Below, in pieces: positions 1 through 12,284 of a stretch of DNA of 64,000 bases. How positions within the stretch are numbered: position 1 is the first letter of the stretch; every line of letters begins with the position of its first letter. Location: assembly GCF_021398735.1 (NCBI RefSeq), contig NZ_CP090349.1:3233001-3297000 (forward strand), written 5' to 3'. Source of the stretch: Methylobacterium oryzae. GTDB lineage: Bacteria; Pseudomonadota; Alphaproteobacteria; Rhizobiales; Beijerinckiaceae. The notes below the pieces were generated by a model that was not told the DNA's origin, searched no databases, and worked only from the letters and a program-made list of their open reading frames with translations. The position numbers were made by a program, and so were the translations under genes.

Positions 1-1
1 C

Positions 2-541
2 TATTTCGGGGCCGACATCGCCCGCTACTGCTCGATCGGCGAGAGCGTCCAGGTCGGGCGCGGCAGCCACCCGGTCCAGTGCGGCTCGACCTCGCCGCTG
101 TTCTACACGCACCACTCGGCCGTGTTCGACCGCATCGACCCGCGGGCGGAGGATTACGAGATCTCCGGCCCGTATCTCTGGCCCAAGCGCGTGCGCATCG
201 GCAACGACGTCTATATCGGCCACGGCGCCTTCCTGATGCCCGACATCACGATCGGCGACGGGGCGGTGATCGGCGCCATGGCGGTGGTGACCAAGGACGT
301 GCCGCCCTACGCGATCGTGGCCGGCAGCCCCGCCCGGATCGTGAAGATGCGCTTCCCGGACGCGCTGATCGAGCGCTACCTGAAGGTGCAATGGTGGCGC
401 TACGCCTTCTGGGACCTGCGCCAGTGCTCGATCACCGACCCGGAGACGTTCATCGACGCCGTCGAGGAGCGGATCGCCGGGGGCATGCAGGAATACCGGC
501 CGGAGCTGATCCCGATCCGGTCGCTGGTGCCGGGCGCCTGA
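2..541 (+). CDS. CatB/Vat-type hexapeptide-repeat acetyltransferase, 5' truncated by window edge
   Basis: The frame is open from the first bases of the window, so the N-terminus lies outside it. The visible 179 residues contain hexapeptide repeats of a left-handed beta-helix (RIGNDVYIGHGAFLMPDITI, IGDGAVIGAMAVVTKDV). They end in the PPYAIVAGSPARIVKMRF signature of xenobiotic or serine-type O-acetyltransferases, followed by an alpha-helical tail. The family transfers acetyl from acetyl-CoA to a hydroxyl on an antibiotic or a sugar; the acceptor cannot be read here. The tail (YLKVQWWRYAFWDL) is like that of CatB-related proteins found in polysaccharide loci. No neighbour on this side gives context. 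Confidence 0.85.
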   Translation, partial: YFGADIARYCSIGESVQVGRGSHPVQCGSTSPLFYTHHSAVFDRIDPRAEDYEISGPYLWPKRVRIGNDVYIGHGAFLMPDITIGDGAVIGAMAVVTKDVPPYAIVAGSPARIVKMRFPDALIERYLKVQWWRYAFWDLRQCSITDPETFIDAVEERIAGGMQEYRPELIPIRSLVPGA

Positions 542-608
542 GCCCAGGCACCTGAGGCCGGGCGCCCGCCGGGACGCGCCCCGCGCCGGGGCGTCCGGGG
601 CGGCACGC

Positions 609-1811
609 TCAGCCCGCCAGCACCCGCGCCGCCGCGTCGCCGAGAGCCCGCACGCCGAGGGCGAGGTCGGCGTCGCTGGTATCCTCCGCCCAGTGGTGGC
701 TGATGCCGCCGATCGAGGGCACGAACAGCATCGCGGCCGGCAGGATCCGGGCGACGTTCTGGGCGTCGTGCCCGGCCCCCGACGGCATCACCTGCCACCC
801 GCCGGGGCAGACGCTCTCGGCCGCCTCCGAGAGGGCGCGCATCAGGGCCGGGTCGCAGGGGGCGGGGATCGCCTTGGCCAGGGCCGTCAGCGTGGCCGGG
901 CAGCGCTCGCGCCGGTTCGAGTCCCGCACCAGCGCCTCCAGGCAGGCCTCCATCCGCTCCAGCACGGGCATCGCCACGTCGCGGAACTGGAAATACACCT
1001 CGGCCCGCCCCGGGATGATGCTGAAGCCGCCGGGATCCAGGGTGATCCGTCCCGTGGTCCAGGTGCTGCGCGGCCCGCAGACCTTCGGGAATTCCCGGTC
1101 GATCGCCGCGAGCAGCCGCACCGCCGAGAGACCCGCGTCCCGGCGCTCCGCCATGGTGGTGCCGCCCGCGTGGTCCTGGTTGCCGGCGAAGTCGATCCGG
1201 AACTGCCAGATCGCCACGATGCCGCTCACCACGCCGAGATGCAGGCCGGCGGATTCGAGCTGCGTGCCCTGCTCGATGTGCATCTCGAGGAAGCCGCGGT
1301 AGCGGTCCGGGTCGAGCCGCGTCCGGGGCAGGCCGGCGAGGCCGGCGCTCGCGAGCGCCGCGCGGAGCGGCGTGCCGTCGGTGCGGTTGCGGGCCTCGTC
1401 GATCTCGGCCTCGGTCAGGTCGCCGATCGCCGAGCGGCTGCCCAGGAAGCCCCCCGAGAAGTGCCCCTCCTCGTCCGCGAAGGCGACGACGTCGACGGGC
1501 AGCCCGGCGCGGGCCAGAGCGACCCCGGCCACGACGCCCAGCGCCCCGTCGAGCCAGCCGGCCTCGTTCTGCGTCTCGATGTGGCTGCCGACCAGCAGGT
1601 GCGGGCCCGGCCCGCGGTGGCGCCCGAGCACGTTGCCGATCCCGTCGATGGAGGCCTCCAGGCCGCAGGCCTCGAGCCGGGCCATCAGCCAGCGCCGGGA
1701 TTCCATGTCGTCGGCCGAGAAGGTCGGCCGGTGGACGCCGGTGCGGAACCGGCCGATCTCGCGCAGTTCGTACAGGTCGGCCAGGAAGGCCCGGGTGTCG
1801 ATCGCGGTCAT
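609..1811 (-). CDS. M20-family Zn-dependent amidohydrolase (allantoate amidohydrolase / N-carbamoyl-L-amino-acid hydrolase type)
   Basis: 400 residues from the ATG at 1811 (MTAIDTRAFL); upstream in-frame codons read as non-family sequence. The metal-binding pattern of the hydantoinase/carbamoylase group is complete: GSHIET, WLDGALGV, DEEGHFSGGFLGS, LEMHIEQG and a C-terminal ISHHWAED. DHAGGTTM marks the dimerisation/lid region. Family members hydrolyse N-carbamoyl amino acids, allantoate or ureidoglycolate to release ammonia and CO2. Which substrate applies cannot be decided from sequence; no other purine or hydantoin genes are nearby. It stands alone, about 100 bp from trmFO on the same strand. 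Confidence 0.88.
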   Translation of the reverse strand: MTAIDTRAFLADLYELREIGRFRTGVHRPTFSADDMESRRWLMARLEACGLEASIDGIGNVLGRHRGPGPHLLVGSHIETQNEAGWLDGALGVVAGVALARAGLPVDVVAFADEEGHFSGGFLGSRSAIGDLTEAEIDEARNRTDGTPLRAALASAGLAGLPRTRLDPDRYRGFLEMHIEQGTQLESAGLHLGVVSGIVAIWQFRIDFAGNQDHAGGTTMAERRDAGLSAVRLLAAIDREFPKVCGPRSTWTTGRITLDPGGFSIIPGRAEVYFQFRDVAMPVLERMEACLEALVRDSNRRERCPATLTALAKAIPAPCDPALMRALSEAAESVCPGGWQVMPSGAGHDAQNVARILPAAMLFVPSIGGISHHWAEDTSDADLALGVRALGDAAARVLAG

Positions 1812-1913
1812 GGTGAGCCCAGGCGATGAGGCCGAGTGTTGAGGCCAAGTGTTGAGGCCGAGTGAGGCGGCCACGTGGAGAGGCCTCCGGCGGTGCAAGC
1901 CCCGTGCGGCCCG

Positions 1914-3353
1914 CTATTCCGCCGCCGCAGGTCTCGAGGCCGCGCCCTGCGCGCCACCCCCCGCGCCCTCCAGCCAGGCGGCGAGATCGGCCCGGGCCCG
2001 GTCGGTGAGCGCGCGCTTCTTCAGCGCCGCCTTCTCGGGCCCGCGCAGGCGCCGGCCGGTCTCGTTGCGGGGGGCCCGCTCGAGCGGCGGGAACAGGCCG
2101 AAATTCACGTTCATCGGCTGGAACGAGCGCGGGGCGTTGGCCTCCCCGTCCGCCATCAGGTGGCCGCCGGTGATGTGGGCGATGAGCGCGCCGAGGGCCG
2201 TGCTCTGGGGCAGGGGGGCGAGGGGGGCGCCGGCCGCCTCCGCGACGGCGAAGCGGCCGGCCATCAGCCCGACCGCGGCGCTCTCGACGTAGCCCTCGCA
2301 GCCGGTGATCTGCCCGGCGAAGCGCAAGGTCGGACGGGCCCGCAGCCGGAGGGTGGCGTCGAGGAGGCGCGGGCTGTCGAGGTAGGTGTTGCGGTGCAGG
2401 CCGCCGAGGCGGGCGAACTCGGCCCGCTCCAGGCCGGGGATCATGCGGAAGACCCGCACCTGCTCGGCGTAGGTCAGCTTCGTCTGGAAGCCGACCATGT
2501 TGTACAGGGTGCCCAGCGCGTTGTCCTGGCGCAGCTGCACGATCGCGCAGGGCTTGACCAGCGGGTCGCGGGGATTGGTGAGCCCCACGGGCTTCATCGG
2601 CCCGTGGCGCAGCGTCTCGGGGCCGCGCTCGGCCATGACCTCGACGGGCAGGCAGCCGTCGAAATAGGGCGTGCCCTCCCACTGCTTGAACCCGATCTTC
2701 TCGCCCGCCACGAGGGCGGCCACGAAGGCGTCGTACTGCTCCCGGGTCATCGGGCAGTTGAGGTAGTCCGCGCCCGTGCCGCCGGGTCCCGGCTTGTCGT
2801 AGCGGGACTGGAACCACGCCACGTCCATGTCGATCGAGTCGCGGTGGACGATCGGCGCGATCGCGTCGAAGAAGGCCAGCGACTCGGCGCCGGTGAGCCC
2901 GCGGATGCCCTCGGCCAGCGCCGGCGCGGTGAGCGGGCCGGTGGCGACGATGCAGGGGCCCCATTCCTCCGGCGGCAGGCCCTCGACCTCCCCGCGGACG
3001 AGGGTGACGTTCGGGTGCTGCTCCAGGGCCCGGGTCACCGCGGCGGAGAAGCCCTCGCGGTCGACCGCCAGCGCCCCGCCCGCCGGCACCTGGTTGGCGT
3101 CGGCCGCCCGCATGATCAGCGAGCTCAAGGAGCGCATCTCCTGGTGCAGCAGCCCGACGGCGTTGCCCTCGGGGTCGTCCGACCGGAACGAGTTGGAGCA
3201 GACGAGCTCGGCCAGCCCGTCGGTGCGGTGCGCCTCGGTGCCGCGCACCGGGCGCATCTCGTGGATCACGGCGCGGTGCCCGGCTTCGGCCACCTGCCAG
3301 GCGGCCTCGGATCCGGCGAGGCCGCCGCCGACGATGTGGATGGTCTGTGTCAT
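1914..3353 (-). CDS. trmFO: Methylenetetrahydrofolate-tRNA (uracil-54-C5)-methyltransferase, FAD-dependent
   Basis: 479 residues. It opens with the FAD-binding motif [17 protein letters not shown] and continues with [25 protein letters not shown], split by its conserved Cys, both diagnostic of TrmFO (formerly Gid). The enzyme makes ribothymidine at position 54 of tRNA using methylenetetrahydrofolate and FADH2, in place of the SAM-dependent TrmA. The last ~30 residues are Gly/Ala-rich and poorly conserved. The ATG at 3353 gives the motif at the usual distance from the start. A strong hairpin separates it from the DUF1127 gene upstream. Confidence 0.96.
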   Translation of the reverse strand: MTQTIHIVGGGLAGSEAAWQVAEAGHRAVIHEMRPVRGTEAHRTDGLAELVCSNSFRSDDPEGNAVGLLHQEMRSLSSLIMRAADANQVPAGGALAVDREGFSAAVTRALEQHPNVTLVRGEVEGLPPEEWGPCIVATGPLTAPALAEGIRGLTGAESLAFFDAIAPIVHRDSIDMDVAWFQSRYDKPGPGGTGADYLNCPMTREQYDAFVAALVAGEKIGFKQWEGTPYFDGCLPVEVMAERGPETLRHGPMKPVGLTNPRDPLVKPCAIVQLRQDNALGTLYNMVGFQTKLTYAEQVRVFRMIPGLERAEFARLGGLHRNTYLDSPRLLDATLRLRARPTLRFAGQITGCEGYVESAAVGLMAGRFAVAEAAGAPLAPLPQSTALGALIAHITGGHLMADGEANAPRSFQPMNVNFGLFPPLERAPRNETGRRLRGPEKAALKKRALTDRARADLAAWLEGAGGGAQGAASRPAAAE

Positions 3354-3365
3354 GTCCGAGAATAG

Positions 3366-3405
3366 CGAAGGACCGCCGTCCGGATCAACGGGCGGCGGTC
3401 CTTCG
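3366..3405 (-). terminator. Hairpin between DUF1127 gene and trmFO
   Basis: A perfect 13-bp stem (3366-3378 with 3393-3405) encloses a 14-nt loop. It lies 38 bp past the DUF1127 stop and just before the trmFO start. The tail on the minus strand is only moderately T-rich (CTATTCT). It probably ends the DUF1127 transcript. Confidence 0.55.
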
Positions 3406-3443
3406 AGGCATTCGTCTCGGGCGCTGTGGCGCGGACGCGGGGA

Positions 3444-3590
3444 TCAGACGCGGGCGACGCCGCGGATCTCGCTGCGGTTGATGCCGAGATCGGCAAGATC
3501 GCGGTCCGACAGGCGGGACAGCTGGGTGACGGTGTCGCGGTACCGGAGATAGGCGCGGACGCGGCTCAGGACGCTACGGGCGGCGGACAT
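3444..3590 (-). CDS. DUF1127 small protein
   Basis: 48 residues from the ATG at 3590 (MSAARSVLSR); longer in-frame extensions add unrelated sequence. The pattern YLRYRDTVTQLSRLSDRDLADLGINRSEI is the DUF1127 domain, split here by position: basic helix first, then LSDRDLADLGI. Short Arg-rich DUF1127 proteins are common in Rhizobiales, and some members act in RNA turnover and phosphate or carbon responses. That role is family knowledge, not visible here. An AT-rich stretch at about 3665-3690 (tatata on a GC-rich background) is a plausible promoter region. Confidence 0.85.
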   Translation of the reverse strand: MSAARSVLSRVRAYLRYRDTVTQLSRLSDRDLADLGINRSEIRGVARV

Positions 3591-3813
3591 GGTGTGCTGT
3601 GACCTCTGCTCGGGCAGACGATGGCGCCCCATTGCGCATCGCTGCCTCTTGTTGGTGCAACGCACATATAATCGCGCCGCAGCGCAGCAGGAGTCGTAAG
3701 GTCAAGCACCAGACCTGCGAAAATCGCATAACCGGCTTAAGAAACCGGCAAGGTTTCTGGATGGTCATTCTTTGTGCGCATGCAGAGCGAAGAAGGGCCT
3801 TCCGCACGCGCGA

Positions 3814-3843
3814 AGGGCGCCCCGCCGGTCGGCGGGACGCCCT
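3814..3843 (-). terminator. Hairpin downstream of the GCG/CRPN gene
   Basis: A 13-bp stem with one mismatch (3814-3826 with 3831-3843) and a GGTC loop, 30 bp past the stop of the small secreted-protein gene. No long T tract follows on the minus strand, so the terminator call is moderate. Confidence 0.5.
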
Positions 3844-3873
3844 GCATGCCGTCTGACGAACTCGGACGGGGGC

Positions 3874-4143
3874 TCAGTAGAACGGGCGCGGCCCGTAGAA
3901 GCCGTAGGGCCGGTAGAAGGGCCGCGGCCGGTAGTAACCGCCGTACCCGCCGTAATAGACCGGGCGCCGCCAGTAGCCGTAGGGCCGGGGGCCCCAGTTC
4001 GGCCGGCAGATGCCCCACGGATTGGGATGGAAGCCGGGGCCGCAGCCCCCGGCCGCCTCGGCAGACCCCGCGAGCCCGAGGCCGCCGGCGATCGCGGCGG
4101 CCATCACGAGTGCCTTCGCGCGCGGTGCGCTCAGAATCGTCAT
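3874..4143 (-). CDS. Small secreted GCG/CRPN Gly-Tyr-rich protein
   Basis: 89 residues. Residues 1-30 are a signal peptide with a hydrophobic Ala/Gly core ending in AEA. Next comes GGCGPGFHPNPWGICRPNW, with the paired GCG...CRPN motif of a small Methylobacteriaceae/Bradyrhizobiaceae secreted family. The tail is repetitive Tyr/Gly/Pro/Arg (YYGGYGGYYRPRPFYRPYG). The two cysteines could form one disulfide after export. Function is unknown; the composition suggests a surface or envelope role. The ATG at 4143 gives an intact signal peptide. Confidence 0.8.
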   Translation of the reverse strand: MTILSAPRAKALVMAAAIAGGLGLAGSAEAAGGCGPGFHPNPWGICRPNWGPRPYGYWRRPVYYGGYGGYYRPRPFYRPYGFYGPRPFY

Positions 4144-4309
4144 GACTGGATCTCCTCAACGTTTCCGGCGGATCGGGAGCCGGTCGTTCGAGATTCGGTC
4201 CCGCCACCTGAACCGTCGCTGAGCCGTAGGTTGTGTCCGGTACAGGCCCGCGACGGCGCCGCGGCAACGCCGCTCGGAGCGCGAAGGTTGCACGCTCCGG
4301 GTCGCGGCC

Positions 4310-5284
4310 TCAGTGCAGCGAGGGCGTGCGCAGGAACCGCTCCCGATCCCCGGAGATGAGGGCGAGCTTCACGCCGCGCCCCTCCCGGCGGATCGTGAGG
4401 GGGACCCGCACCCCGGCCTCACCCAGGGCCCAGACGCTCCGGAACAGGGCGGCGAGGTCGGCCACCGGCTCGCCGGCCACCGCCTCGATCACGTCGCCGG
4501 CCTGGAGGCCGCCGGTCTCGGCCGGGCCGTTATCGGCGAGGCCCATCACGACGATGCCCTCCTCGCTCTCGGTGGCGTAGAGGCCGAGCCAGGGGCGGGG
4601 CGGCCGGTCGGCCCGCCCGCGCGTGGCGAGGTCCTCGAGGATCGGCGTCAGCAGATCGATGGGCACGACCATGTTGATCGGCCGCGCCGCGCCGCCGCCG
4701 CCCTGCTGCAGCTGCAGCGAGCCGATGCCCAGCAGGTCGCCCTGGGGGCCGATCAGCGCGGTCCCGCCCCAGTGCGGGTGCGCGGGGGCGGTGAACAGGG
4801 CCTCGTCGAGGACGTACTCCCAGTAGCCGGCGAATTCCTGCCGGGCCACGACCTCGACGGCAACGCAGCGCTGGCGCCCGCCCGCCCCGGCCAGCACGGC
4901 CCGGTCGCCGGTCTTCAGCCCGGCCGAGTGGCCGAGCGGGAGGGCCGGCACGCCGAGATCGCCGAGCGCCTGGACCAGGCCGAAGCCCGTGGCGGCGTCG
5001 AAGCCGAGGACGTGGCCGGGCACCGAGCGGCCGTCCCGGGTGGTGAGCCAGACGCTCTCGGCCTCGGTGACGAGGTAGCCGATGGTGAGCACCAGCCCGT
5101 CCTCGCGGATCACCACGCCGTTGCCGGCGCGCTCGGTGCCGAGCGTCTCGGCCGTGAACGCGCTGTCCGGGATCCGCGCCGACAGGGCCAGGACCGCGGA
5201 GAGCGCCCGGTCGAGGTCGTAGCCGTAATCCGCGGGCCTGGGCTGGGCCTGCGCGGGGATCTTCCACTCGCCCTGCGTCGCCAT
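4310..5284 (-). CDS. HtrA-like trypsin-fold PDZ protein, catalytic triad lost (pseudoprotease)
   Basis: 324 residues from the ATG at 5284. Residues ~30-220 follow the S1C (DegP/HtrA) trypsin fold and ~225-324 a PDZ domain (RPWLGL...GLQAGDVIEAVAGEPV). All three catalytic positions are replaced. The His motif (TNxHV) reads TIGYLV, the Asp motif (TDLAVL) reads TGFGLV, and the Ser motif (GNSGGP) reads PHWGGTA. There is no signal peptide, so it is probably cytoplasmic. I infer a peptide-binding scaffold or regulator rather than a protease. It stands alone between secreted-protein genes. Confidence 0.85.
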   Translation of the reverse strand: MATQGEWKIPAQAQPRPADYGYDLDRALSAVLALSARIPDSAFTAETLGTERAGNGVVIREDGLVLTIGYLVTEAESVWLTTRDGRSVPGHVLGFDAATGFGLVQALGDLGVPALPLGHSAGLKTGDRAVLAGAGGRQRCVAVEVVARQEFAGYWEYVLDEALFTAPAHPHWGGTALIGPQGDLLGIGSLQLQQGGGGAARPINMVVPIDLLTPILEDLATRGRADRPPRPWLGLYATESEEGIVVMGLADNGPAETGGLQAGDVIEAVAGEPVADLAALFRSVWALGEAGVRVPLTIRREGRGVKLALISGDRERFLRTPSLH

Positions 5285-5447
5285 GACAATCCTTCGGCTC
5301 GTCCGCCTGCGCTCCGGTCGGCCCCGGAGCCGCGCCATCGGCACACCATAGGATGTCCGCGCCGCCCGCGTCACCCGCGGCCGGCTGCGACCCGTGGCAC
5401 GGGCCCGCCCGGGGCGGCCGGGTGCGGCCCGCGGCGGCACCGGCACA

Positions 5448-5476
5448 AAGAAAAACCGCCCGGCGGAGCCGGGCGG
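5448..5476 (-). terminator. Intrinsic terminator of the porin-like gene
   Basis: A perfect 9-bp GC stem (5456-5464 with 5468-5476) is followed on the minus strand by TTTTTCTTT. This is the clearest rho-independent terminator on the minus strand of the window. A second small stem sits at about 5479-5496, on the gene side. Confidence 0.85.
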
Positions 5477-5559
5477 CGCGCCGTCCCGGAGGACGGCCTG
5501 TCGGAGATCCGGGAGCCCCCGCCGCGCGGCGGCGGGGAGCCCGGTGTCTCGGAAGGATC

Positions 5560-6540
5560 TCAGTACTTGCGGACCAGCGGTGCCGGGACCGGCGCGGCGG
5601 CCGGGGTCGGCGAGTAGAGCGGCACGATGAACCGGATCCAGCCGTCGGTGGAGTAATCGCTGCGGCTGCGGCCGAACGCGTTGGTGGTCTGCAGGCCGGT
5701 CACGACGTCGCGGGCGACGTAGGCCTGGACGGTGAAGATCTTGAAGTCGTAGCCGATGAGGCCGCCGATGGCGAAGCGGCCGCGGTTGCCGGCCGCCGCG
5801 CTGGCCTGGCTGATGTCGAAGTTGTAGGTGCCGTAGGCGATCGGACCGATCTCGAAGTTGCCGAACTTCTTGGTCGCCGTGAGGTCGAAGTTCAGCGAGT
5901 CCGACAGGCGGATCGGGCCGATGGCGGCGCCGACCTGGCCGGGGAAGCGGCCGGGCGAGTCGTAGATGTTGGCGGTCAGGTTGGCAGTCAGGTTCCAGCC
6001 GTCACCCGTGTAGCTGCCGGCGACGCCGAAGCGGTAGGTGTTGGAGGAGAGCTGCGGCAGGACCGGGGTGGCCGTCGTGCCGTTCGCGGTGATGATCGAG
6101 CCGCGATCGCCGTTCAGGTCGTTCAGGTAGGCGCCGCCGAGCAAGCTGACGCCGAAGTTGTTGCCGAGGTCGAAGGCCCAGATGCCGCCGACGAAGGTGC
6201 CGACGTTGATCGAGATGTCCTTGTTTCGCACGCCCGCCGGGTTGCGGGTGAAGGCGAACACGGTCGGGGGCGCCACGAGCAGCTCGACGCGGCCGCCGAA
6301 CGGCACGAACGGGGTCGACCAGACCAGGACCGGGATGTTGACGGCCGTGTCGGGATCGTTCCGGCCATCGGTGCGGCGATAGGTGAACGTGTTGATCGCG
6401 TAGAGACCCTCCGGCAGCGGCGCGCCGACGGCGAGGCCGACCTGCTCGCCCGGAACCGTCGTGGTCTGCGCCTGCGCGATCGTCGAGGTCATGCCGACCG
6501 TGAGCGCGACCGTGCCGGCCGCGAGCCAGTTCTTCATCAT
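5560..6540 (-). CDS. Outer-membrane transporter/porin-like protein (phenol-degradation MetA-pathway type)
   Basis: 326 residues. A Lys-starting signal peptide (MMKNWLAAGTVALTVGMTSTI) ends in AQAQ. The rest is an alternating amphipathic beta-strand pattern rich in Gly/Asn/Thr with aromatic girdles, ending in YSP...LVRKY. PEGLYAINTFTYRRTDGR and the later strands resemble the PF13557 transporter family of outer-membrane barrels. The ATG at 6540 is preceded by GGAAGG at 9 nt, better placed than for the next Met. Substrate is unknown. A terminator lies downstream. Confidence 0.75.
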   Translation of the reverse strand: MMKNWLAAGTVALTVGMTSTIAQAQTTTVPGEQVGLAVGAPLPEGLYAINTFTYRRTDGRNDPDTAVNIPVLVWSTPFVPFGGRVELLVAPPTVFAFTRNPAGVRNKDISINVGTFVGGIWAFDLGNNFGVSLLGGAYLNDLNGDRGSIITANGTTATPVLPQLSSNTYRFGVAGSYTGDGWNLTANLTANIYDSPGRFPGQVGAAIGPIRLSDSLNFDLTATKKFGNFEIGPIAYGTYNFDISQASAAAGNRGRFAIGGLIGYDFKIFTVQAYVARDVVTGLQTTNAFGRSRSDYSTDGWIRFIVPLYSPTPAAAPVPAPLVRKY

Positions 6541-7153
6541 TTTCTCATTCCTTCCCAAGGTCATACGGCGTCCGTCCCGCATTCGGCACTTCCCTGCCGG
6601 TCTGCTCGCCTATCGCGGCTGCCGGCTTCGGACCTGCCGAGCGCCCCCACGGAGCCTGCCCGTCTCAACGTCTGCGACTATTCTACAGAGACCTGCGGAA
6701 AGACAGTGGAATGCTCGCCGAAACGCCACAACCGGCCGAACCGTTGCGCAAAAGCCGCATTTTTGCGGCGATGCAACACTGTCCACAGACCCTGCTCGGA
6801 TCGCGGTTTCGGCAAAATATCGTTGAACGGTCAAGCTGTTGCCGGCCCGGGCCGCGGGAGAATCCGGCAAAGGCGGGAAGGTGATCGGGCAGGCCGCCGG
6901 TCCGGACGCGCGGGCCGGGATCCGGCTCCGAGCCGGTCGGCGGCGGGTCCGGAGCCGGATCCGGCCGCTCGAATCACCGTCCGCGGGCGCGGGGTCCGGC
7001 CGAGACCCGGCAGAAACTGCCGCGCCGGCCCGGGAGCGGGTGATCCGTCGCGTCGGACCCGCGCCCGCACTGCACGGGCGGGGGCGCGTCCGGCACGGTC
7101 GCCGGTGCGTGCGATGCCCGCCCCCGGAAGGTCCGCCCCCCTCCGCCGCCCCG
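6541..7153. other. Non-coding interval between porin-like gene and uvrA
   Basis: 613 bp with no credible gene. The part nearest the porin-like gene (about 6660-6830) is less GC-rich and includes a small GCCGCA/TGCGGC hairpin; it probably holds that gene's promoter. A perfect 13-bp inverted repeat (6918-6930 with 6950-6962) lies nearer the uvrA 3' end. The rest is GC-rich low-complexity sequence. Confidence 0.6.
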
Positions 7154-10318
<3,165 letters not shown>

Positions 10319-10665
10319 CGACGAAATCGGACGGATTCGCGCGCGGGCCAGCCGCCGCTCCGGCTCATGTCGAGCCCGAGGGGGCCCGCGGCAAGATGCG
10401 GCCGGCGGGACGCAGGCCCGTCATGCGCCGCCCTTGCTAGAACGAAACGCGTACGTCGGCAACCGCTCGGTGAACGCGCGACCGTCTTCGCGAGCGCAGC
10501 GAAGCGATGACGCGGTGGAGCCAGCGGCCGCGATCGGAGTCCGGTGGCCCCAGCTTCGCCGTAGCTCGATTCGCCAAACCTTGGCCCACCTTCGGTGTTG
10601 CACCGCGGGCGCCGAGATCCACGTCGCCGTATCCCGCCCTCAGATCCACATCCCGACAGGTATCG
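10319..10665. other. Upstream interval between uvrA and the MFS gene
   Basis: 347 bp between divergent genes. It should hold both promoters, and I see no LexA-type box that I can support. A half copy of the intergenic inverted-repeat element lies at 10482-10510. No gene is credible here. Confidence 0.55.
10482..10510. repeat. Half copy of the intergenic inverted-repeat element
   Basis: This arm (core GCGAGCGCAGCGAAGC) matches one arm of the two full elements at 47502 and 60291. No matching second arm lies nearby, so it may be a decayed copy. Confidence 0.55.
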
Positions 10666-11844
10666 ATGCCAGCATGCGACGCGACCGATCCGGCCGCCCT
10701 CCGCGGTTCCGACGACCGCACGGCCACCCAGCAGCGCCTGTCCACGCGGCTGCTGTTCCTGATCGTGGGCATCGCCAACGCCACCTGGGCGCCCCTGGTG
10801 CCGCTGGTGAAGGACCGCGCCGGCCTCGACGCGGCGGGGCTCGGCCTGCTGCTCCTCACCTTCGGCGTCGGCTCGATCCTGGCGATGCCGAGCGCCGGGG
10901 CCGCGGCCGCGCGGCTCGGCTTCCGGCCGGTCCTGCTCGCCGGCACGCTCGCGATCGGCCTCGCCCTGCCGGTGCTGGCCGTGGGCTCCGGGCTCGTGCC
11001 GCTCACCGGGGCGCTGCTGCTGTTCGGGGCCGGGATGGGGGCGGTGGACTGCGTCATGAACCTGCAGGCCGTCGCGGTGGAGCGCGCCGCCGGGCGCCCG
11101 ATGATGTCGGGCTTCCACGGCCTCTACAGCCTCGGCTGCATCCTGGGGGCGCTGCTGGCCAGCGTCCTGATGGGCACCGGCCTGGGCGCCGGCTGGAGCG
11201 TGCTGATCCTGGTCGCCGGCATCGTGGCCCTGTTCGCGGCCGCCTGGCCGGGCATCCTTCCGGCCGGCGGGACAGGGGGAAGCGGCGGGCCCGCCTTCGC
11301 GCTGCCCCGCGGCCCGGTGCTGGTACTGGGCCTGCTCTGCTTCGTGGTGTTCCTGACCGAGGGCTCGGCCCTCGACTGGAGCGCGGTGTTCCTGATCCAG
11401 CAGCGCGGGCTCGATCCGGCCTGGGCGGCGCTCGGCTACGCCTCCTTCTCGGTCACCATGACGGCCGGCCGGCTCGGCGGGGATGCGATCGTGGCCCGCC
11501 TCGGCCGGCGGCCCGTGGTGATCCTCGGCGGCCTGCTGGCGGCGGCCGGCCTCGCGCTCTCGGTCGTCATCCTGGCCTGGGAGGCGGCGCTCGCCGGCTA
11601 CGCCCTGGTCGGGGCGGGCTGCGCCAACATCGTCCCGGTCCTGTTCACGGCGGCGGGGCGCCAGACCGCGATGCCCGCGCGCGTGGCGGTGCCGGCGGTG
11701 ACGACGCTGGGCTATGCCGGGGTGCTGGCGGGGCCCGCGCTGATCGGCTTCGCCGCGCAGGCGCTCGGCCTGCCCGCGTCCCTGCTGATCGTGGCGGCGC
11801 TGCTCCTCGGCGTGGCGGCGGCCGGCCGGTCCCTGCGGGTGTGA
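10666..11844 (+). CDS. MFS transporter
   Basis: 392 residues from the ATG at 10666 (MPACDATD), which places the first membrane helix at about residue 25. About twelve hydrophobic segments are visible. The pattern ([20 protein letters not shown], a Gly-rich second helix, then [17 protein letters not shown]) is that of the YbjJ/fucose-permease-like MFS group. In this group the motif after helix 7 is an acidic-Gly loop. The substrate is unknown; exporters of sugars or small metabolites are typical. It converges on the cupin gene with only 4 bp between stop codons. Confidence 0.85.
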   Translation: MPACDATDPAALRGSDDRTATQQRLSTRLLFLIVGIANATWAPLVPLVKDRAGLDAAGLGLLLLTFGVGSILAMPSAGAAAARLGFRPVLLAGTLAIGLALPVLAVGSGLVPLTGALLLFGAGMGAVDCVMNLQAVAVERAAGRPMMSGFHGLYSLGCILGALLASVLMGTGLGAGWSVLILVAGIVALFAAAWPGILPAGGTGGSGGPAFALPRGPVLVLGLLCFVVFLTEGSALDWSAVFLIQQRGLDPAWAALGYASFSVTMTAGRLGGDAIVARLGRRPVVILGGLLAAAGLALSVVILAWEAALAGYALVGAGCANIVPVLFTAAGRQTAMPARVAVPAVTTLGYAGVLAGPALIGFAAQALGLPASLLIVAALLLGVAAAGRSLRV

Positions 11845-11848
11845 CCCC

Positions 11849-12274
11849 TCACGCCTCGGCGTTGCGCGCCATGAAGGTGGCGGGCGTCCCGTCCTCCGGG
11901 TTCACGAAGACGATGTCGGTCGGCGCCCGCCGGGGCGTGTCGATCGACAGGAACACCACCGGGTCCCCGGGCTCGAGCACCGGCATCGCGTGGACCGTGC
12001 CCTTCTCGAAGAACAGGAGCTGGCCCGGGCCGAACGCCGTCTCGGCGGCCGGATCGCCCAGCCAGACCCGGCCCCGGCCCGAGAGGCAGTAGAGGTACTC
12101 GTCGCAGGTGGCGTGATAGTGCGGCGGGGTCGGCCGGTAGATCCGGAACACCCGGGCGCTCGCCGCCTCCCGGTCGGTCAGGAAGGTGTCGACCAGGAGG
12201 GTCTCGGCGCTGTCGGGCAGACCCGCCGCCAGCGCCGTCACGTCGAAGAGGCCGGTCCCCGCCGCGTCCGCCAT
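11849..12274 (-). CDS. Single-domain cupin protein
   Basis: 141 residues from the ATG at 12274, preceded by GAGGA at a good distance. The first cupin motif is [19 protein letters not shown] (metal ligands His, His, Glu) and the second is [11 protein letters not shown] (His). A mononuclear metal site is therefore intact. Reaction unknown. It starts 10 bp after the alcohol dehydrogenase stop, so the two are very likely one transcript and may act on related small molecules. Confidence 0.8.
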   Translation of the reverse strand: MADAAGTGLFDVTALAAGLPDSAETLLVDTFLTDREAASARVFRIYRPTPPHYHATCDEYLYCLSGRGRVWLGDPAAETAFGPGQLLFFEKGTVHAMPVLEPGDPVVFLSIDTPRRAPTDIVFVNPEDGTPATFMARNAEA

Positions 12275-12284
12275 CACGTCCTCC

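Noticed and set aside
914..925. tRNA T-loop-like GGTTCGAGTCCC
   Set aside because: Lies inside the M20 hydrolase coding region with no acceptor or anticodon stem around it.
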